From Akkermansiaceae bacterium (GTDB lineage: Bacteria; Verrucomicrobiota; Verrucomicrobiia; Verrucomicrobiales; DEV007), in assembly GCA_024233005.1 (NCBI GenBank), contig JACKQE010000002.1, positions 558,001 through 622,000 of the forward strand: DNA of 64,000 nt, written 5' to 3'. Shown here one piece after another: positions 60,921 through 64,000 of the stretch (positions are counted from its first letter, which is position 1; each line of letters opens with the position of its first letter). A program made the translations under genes and the position numbers. Under the pieces are notes generated by a model. It ran no database searches, was not told where the DNA came from, and saw only the letters and a list, made by a program, of their open reading frames with translations.

Positions 60921-61823
60921 ATGGCGACGCTGCTTTCCTCTCCCCATCTCCTGGTCGCCGACGCGTGGCAGGACTACCGGCTCCTCGATGCCGGGGAGGG
61001 TCTCCGCTGCGAGCGCTGGGGCGACATCACCCTCGTCCGGCCCGACCCCCAGATCCTCTGGCCCCGTCGTTCCCCCGGGGAATGGCGCGACGTCGACGCC
61101 TGGTATCACCGCAGTGACAAAGGGGGCGGACGCTGGGAATGCCGGCGCGGCCTGCCCGAGCAGTGGGACATCGGCTACCGGCATCTCACCTTCCGGGTCC
61201 GTCCGACGAATTTCAAACACACCGGTCTCTTCCCCGAACAGGCGGTCAACTGGGACTGGTGTGCCGCCCGCATCGCCGCCGCCCGGGCCGCGGGGCAGGA
61301 GGTCTCGGTGCTCAATCTGTTCGGCTACACCGGGGCCGCCAGCGTCGCCGCCGCCGCCGCCGGAGCCAAGGTCTGCCACGTCGATGCCGCCAAGGGCATG
61401 GTCGACTGGTGCGCCCGCAATGCCGAAGCCTCCGGTCTGGAGCGGGCCGACCTCCGATACATTGTGGACGATTGCCTCGGCTTCGTGAAACGCGAGATCC
61501 GGCGCGGACGCCGCTACGACGCCCTGATCCTCGATCCCCCGAGCTACGGCCGGGGACCGGGAGGCGAGGTCTGGAAGCTGGAGACGCATCTCTGGGGACT
61601 GCTCGAGGAATGCCGGAATCTCCTCAGCGAGACCCCGGTCTTTCTCCTCGTCAATGCCTACACCACCGGGTTGTCACCGACCGTGCTGGGAAATCTGTTG
61701 GATGCCCTGCTCGCCGGGTCCCCCGGAAAGATCACCACCGGCGAAGTGGGGCTGCCGATTCAGGCCGACGGCCGGGTGCTCCCCTGCGGCATCTATGGCC
61801 GGTGGGATGCCAGGTCCTCCTGA
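60921..61823 (+). CDS. Class I SAM-dependent methyltransferase (RlmI-like)
   Basis: A 300-residue methyltransferase. SAM-binding motif I LNLFGYTGAASVAAAAAGAK, motif II region VCHVDAAKGMVDWCARNAEA and motif IV LILDPPSYGRG are clear. The LDPPSYG form is typical of rRNA cytosine-5 methyltransferases related to RlmI, though the N-terminal PUA domain is replaced by another domain (HFKHTGLFPEQAVNWDW before motif I). Substrate likely rRNA or a related RNA. It is 49 bp after the KH gene and may be co-transcribed. Confidence 0.88.
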   Translation: MATLLSSPHLLVADAWQDYRLLDAGEGLRCERWGDITLVRPDPQILWPRRSPGEWRDVDAWYHRSDKGGGRWECRRGLPEQWDIGYRHLTFRVRPTNFKHTGLFPEQAVNWDWCAARIAAARAAGQEVSVLNLFGYTGAASVAAAAAGAKVCHVDAAKGMVDWCARNAEASGLERADLRYIVDDCLGFVKREIRRGRRYDALILDPPSYGRGPGGEVWKLETHLWGLLEECRNLLSETPVFLLVNAYTTGLSPTVLGNLLDALLAGSPGKITTGEVGLPIQADGRVLPCGIYGRWDARSS

Positions 61824-61908
61824 GTCCTGGCGGGCGCTCGGTCCTGCCGGGAAACTGGTTTCCTCATCCTTTCATTTGCAATCCACTCCGTCGGGGTTCA
61901 CATGCCGC

Positions 61909-62190
61909 ATGTTCCAGAAACCCACCCGACCCGCGAAGATGAAACCGTTTTGGCCATGGATCCTGGCGGCAGGAGGGGTGCTCCTGATGGGCTACAGTTT
62001 TCTCCACGGCATCTTGTTTGTGAGCCTTCCCGGTCCGGAGGATTCCGTGGCGGAGATGAACCGGCAGAGCGTGCAGGCCGGGGTTGCTTTCGCGGTGTTT
62101 GTGGTCGGACTGCTCTGTTGCTTGACCGGAGTTGTGTCCGGAATCATTCGCTGGGCACTCCGCAGATCCCGTCAGGCAAACGCTGTCTGA
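61909..62190 (+). CDS. Small two-helix membrane protein
   Basis: A 93-residue protein. An alternative start at 61939 (MKPFWPW) gives 83 residues. Two hydrophobic segments (FWPWILAAGGVLLMGYSFLH; AGVAFAVFVVGLLCCLTGVV) and a basic tail (RWALRRSRQ) suggest a small inner-membrane protein. It is not recognised as a family. It follows the methyltransferase gene by 85 bp and converges on the kinase gene. Confidence 0.6.
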   Translation: MFQKPTRPAKMKPFWPWILAAGGVLLMGYSFLHGILFVSLPGPEDSVAEMNRQSVQAGVAFAVFVVGLLCCLTGVVSGIIRWALRRSRQANAV

Positions 62191-62232
62191 GGGCTCCGCG
62201 GTCGGAATCCGCATTTCCCCCGCCGTAGCGGC

Positions 62233-64000
62233 CTAGGGCCTGGCGGGTTTGGTGCGGGCCCAGCGCTCGGCGAATCCCTCCAGATCCGGTCCGATCCGGG
62301 ACACCCAGCGGGATTCCTCCTCCGCTCCGAGGGACAAGGTCCGGGCAAACCAGGCCGCCGTCTCACAGAGCTCGGGCGTGGCGGAATCGGCCCCGGCTTT
62401 GAGAAAGGTGCCGTCGGCGACCACCAGCAGCCATTGCGGGGTCATGTCGGCGAGGGCCACCTCATTCGGTCCAAAGCCGAGATCCACCAGAAGAGTGTCC
62501 TCCTTCATCCCGGTGATGGCGCCTTCCAGAGGGATCCCCTCGCGGCGCAGGATGGGCCCCTTGTATTGGCCTGACTTCAGGGCGGCCCGGGCGAATTCCA
62601 TGAACTCTGCGGATTTCCTGATCGCATAAGCCATGTCGTCGCGCAATTGCCGGCCCTGCTTGGATGCCAGTTCCATCTCTTCCAAGGGTTGGGTGAGATT
62701 GGAAAACAGGTAACGCCTCAGGTCGGGGGCCTGGGACTCAAGCCACGTTTTGAGGAGTTCCCGGTCCTTGGTGGCCTTGGAAAGGGTGTCGGCCACGGTG
62801 TCGGTCGTCGGGGGGGGCGGCGTTTCCGGACCCACAGCCGCATCCGGCGGCGCGGGGGGCTTCGGCGGGGGATCCACGACCACGGCGACTTTGGCCTGCT
62901 CCTCTTTGACCTTGAGAATGGCGGGAATGCGGTCGCGGCGGGCGAGGGCAAAGGCGACGGCGGTTTTACCGGAACGCATCGCGGAAGAGGCGGATTCCAG
63001 CGATTTCTGCATTTCGGCAAGCTCCTTCGGCGAAAGAGTCACGGAGGGTTTGGGGAGGGCTTTCAGGCGCTCCAGATCGGCCAGATAGTAGGCGGCGAGC
63101 TTCTTCGCTTCCGCAATCCATCCATAATCCCCCGAAGGACTCGCCGCGGAGAACTGGGTGAAACACAACGCGGCGGCGTCGAACTGCCGCATTTCCCAGT
63201 TTTTCAACCCCATGGCCAGCAGGCCGATGGGTTGGTATTGGGATCCGACGCACAATTCGAGATCTGCCGTGGTGGCCGGCAAGGGGGAGGTCAGGCAGGG
63301 AACCAAGGAAAGGAGAAACACGCCTTCGGGGGAGGCTTTCCCCGCTTCCGGAGCGGGTGCCTCGCGCAGGCGCTCAAAATGCGTCCGTGCATTCGGTTCA
63401 TCGCCTTTGAAAAGAGCCGCCAGCCCGGCGTTGAAACGCGCCCAGCTCCACGTCGGCTGCTTCAGTTCGGTAGTCGTGTAGAGTTCCGTGAACTTGGTCT
63501 CCGCGGAGGCAAATTCGCCCCGCAGGAGAGCGGTGCGAGCCTCCATGAAGCGGGTCGAAACCGTTCTTTCACCGGTCCCGACGACCCGGTCATCCCCCCC
63601 TGAGGTGAGCGCTCCTTCCAGGTCCCCTTGGCCTTTGGGGGCCTTCAGGGCGATGATGGTGACGATGCTGCCGGTCACGATGAGCGCCCCGGCGATGACC
63701 CAGAGTTGCCAGGTCGGCGTGGGTGGCGTCGGAGGTGCCGGGAGTCGGGAAGTCGGCGTGGAGCGCTTCTCGATCAGGCTCTCGAGGGCCGCAATCAGTT
63801 CGTCGTAACTTTTGAACCGGTCCTTGGGGGCGTGGGCCATCATCCGGTCGATGAGGGCGGTGGCTTCGGCTGAAAAATGCGGGGCGTAGTCTTTCAGGGT
63901 GACCGGAGTCGCCTTGATTTCCTTGAGCTCGTCGAGGGAATTGGTGTTCGCCTCGAAGGGCGGCTTGCCGCAGGCGGCATGGAACAGGGTCGCGCCGAGG
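62233..64000 (-). CDS. Membrane-anchored Ser/Thr protein kinase (C-terminal part; cut by window edge)
   Basis: The minus-strand frame runs from the right edge to a stop at 62233, about 588 visible residues. The visible start is the end of a Hanks-type kinase domain: TLFHAACGKPPFEANTNS (helix F/G region), FSAEATALIDRMMAHAPKDR, YDELIAALESL. A juxtamembrane Pro/Thr-rich linker and a single helix (LWVIAGALIVTGSIVTIIAL) follow, then about 400 residues outside the cytoplasm with tetratricopeptide-like helices and a large Lys/Pro-rich spacer. The ATP site and start lie beyond the window. It could supply phosphothreonine for FHA proteins, but it is 55 kb from the FHA gene and any link is speculative. 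Confidence 0.85.
   Translation of the reverse strand, partial: LGATLFHAACGKPPFEANTNSLDELKEIKATPVTLKDYAPHFSAEATALIDRMMAHAPKDRFKSYDELIAALESLIEKRSTPTSRLPAPPTPPTPTWQLWVIAGALIVTGSIVTIIALKAPKGQGDLEGALTSGGDDRVVGTGERTVSTRFMEARTALLRGEFASAETKFTELYTTTELKQPTWSWARFNAGLAALFKGDEPNARTHFERLREAPAPEAGKASPEGVFLLSLVPCLTSPLPATTADLELCVGSQYQPIGLLAMGLKNWEMRQFDAAALCFTQFSAASPSGDYGWIAEAKKLAAYYLADLERLKALPKPSVTLSPKELAEMQKSLESASSAMRSGKTAVAFALARRDRIPAILKVKEEQAKVAVVVDPPPKPPAPPDAAVGPETPPPPTTDTVADTLSKATKDRELLKTWLESQAPDLRRYLFSNLTQPLEEMELASKQGRQLRDDMAYAIRKSAEFMEFARAALKSGQYKGPILRREGIPLEGAITGMKEDTLLVDLGFGPNEVALADMTPQWLLVVADGTFLKAGADSATPELCETAAWFARTLSLGAEEESRWVSRIGPDLEGFAERWARTKPARP

Noticed and set aside
1..64000. CRISPR array, prophage, integrase or insertion sequence
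   Set aside because: No regularly spaced repeats, transposase or integrase motifs, or attachment-type duplications were seen in the window.

Overview
The window is a GC-rich bacterial chromosome segment, densely coded on both strands, with no tRNA, rRNA, CRISPR array or insertion sequence that I can see. The gene content points to the PVC group, most likely Verrucomicrobiota. It has sulfatases, a large DUF1549/DUF1553 cytochrome-type protein, a Tat-exported DUF1501 protein, an exosortase with a PEP-CTERM target, an SHD1-domain protein, a caspase-FGE fusion, a Ser/Thr kinase with a membrane anchor, and two tandem GspE/PilB ATPases. Housekeeping genes (lysS, uppS, metH, rpsP, a KH-domain gene) show it is core chromosome with accessory blocks between them.

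Layout. 1-2.9 kb: lysS (cut by the window edge), a small outer-membrane barrel and a radical SAM protein. 3.0-9.6 kb: a three-gene chaperone-like cassette. Its 1459-residue first protein has an N-terminal FHA domain, about 1200 residues of coiled coil and a C-terminus that reads as a GrpE nucleotide-exchange domain; it is followed by a lidless Hsp70 and a small basic protein. 9.6-11.3 kb: a lipocalin lipoprotein and an L,D-transpeptidase. 11.6-16.5 kb: an exosortase operon with a VIT/vWA PEP-CTERM protein, an exosortase with an EpsI-like tail, and two related multi-pass membrane proteins. 16.7-23.3 kb: a rhodanese-YceI fusion, an FMN reductase, a sulfatase, a QueD-type enzyme, a DUF971 protein, an NtrC-type regulator with a dead receiver, and uppS. 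23.6-32.4 kb: a second sulfatase, an SHD1/metallopeptidase-like protein, an EEP-family hydrolase, a Rieske protein and a CzcA/TolC metal efflux pair. 32.5-39 kb: a type II secretion/type IV pilus assembly operon (two GspE, GspF, pseudopilin) followed by a DUF1802 gene and a small lipoprotein, ending in a clear terminator. 39.2-45.3 kb: an MFS transporter, an orphan protein, an Ala-rich lipoprotein, a DUF5684-like membrane protein and a BtuB-like TonB receptor. 45.4-49.2 kb: full-length metH. 49.2-58.9 kb: the PSD1-type protein, an MFS transporter, an isochorismatase-like hydrolase, the caspase-FGE fusion, a DUF1501 protein and a tandem HMA metal-binding protein. 59-64 kb: a site-2 protease with CBS domains, rpsP, a KH protein, an RlmI-like methyltransferase, a small membrane protein and the C-terminal part of a Ser/Thr kinase.

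The two most interesting items are (1) the FHA/coiled-coil/GrpE-like protein beside an Hsp70 without a lid, which suggests a phosphorylation-directed Hsp70 machine, and (2) the last ~115 bp of the caspase-FGE gene, whose codon pattern looks like the variable repeat of a diversity-generating retroelement although no reverse transcriptase or template repeat is in the window. All functional names rest on motif recognition by eye; no database search was run.
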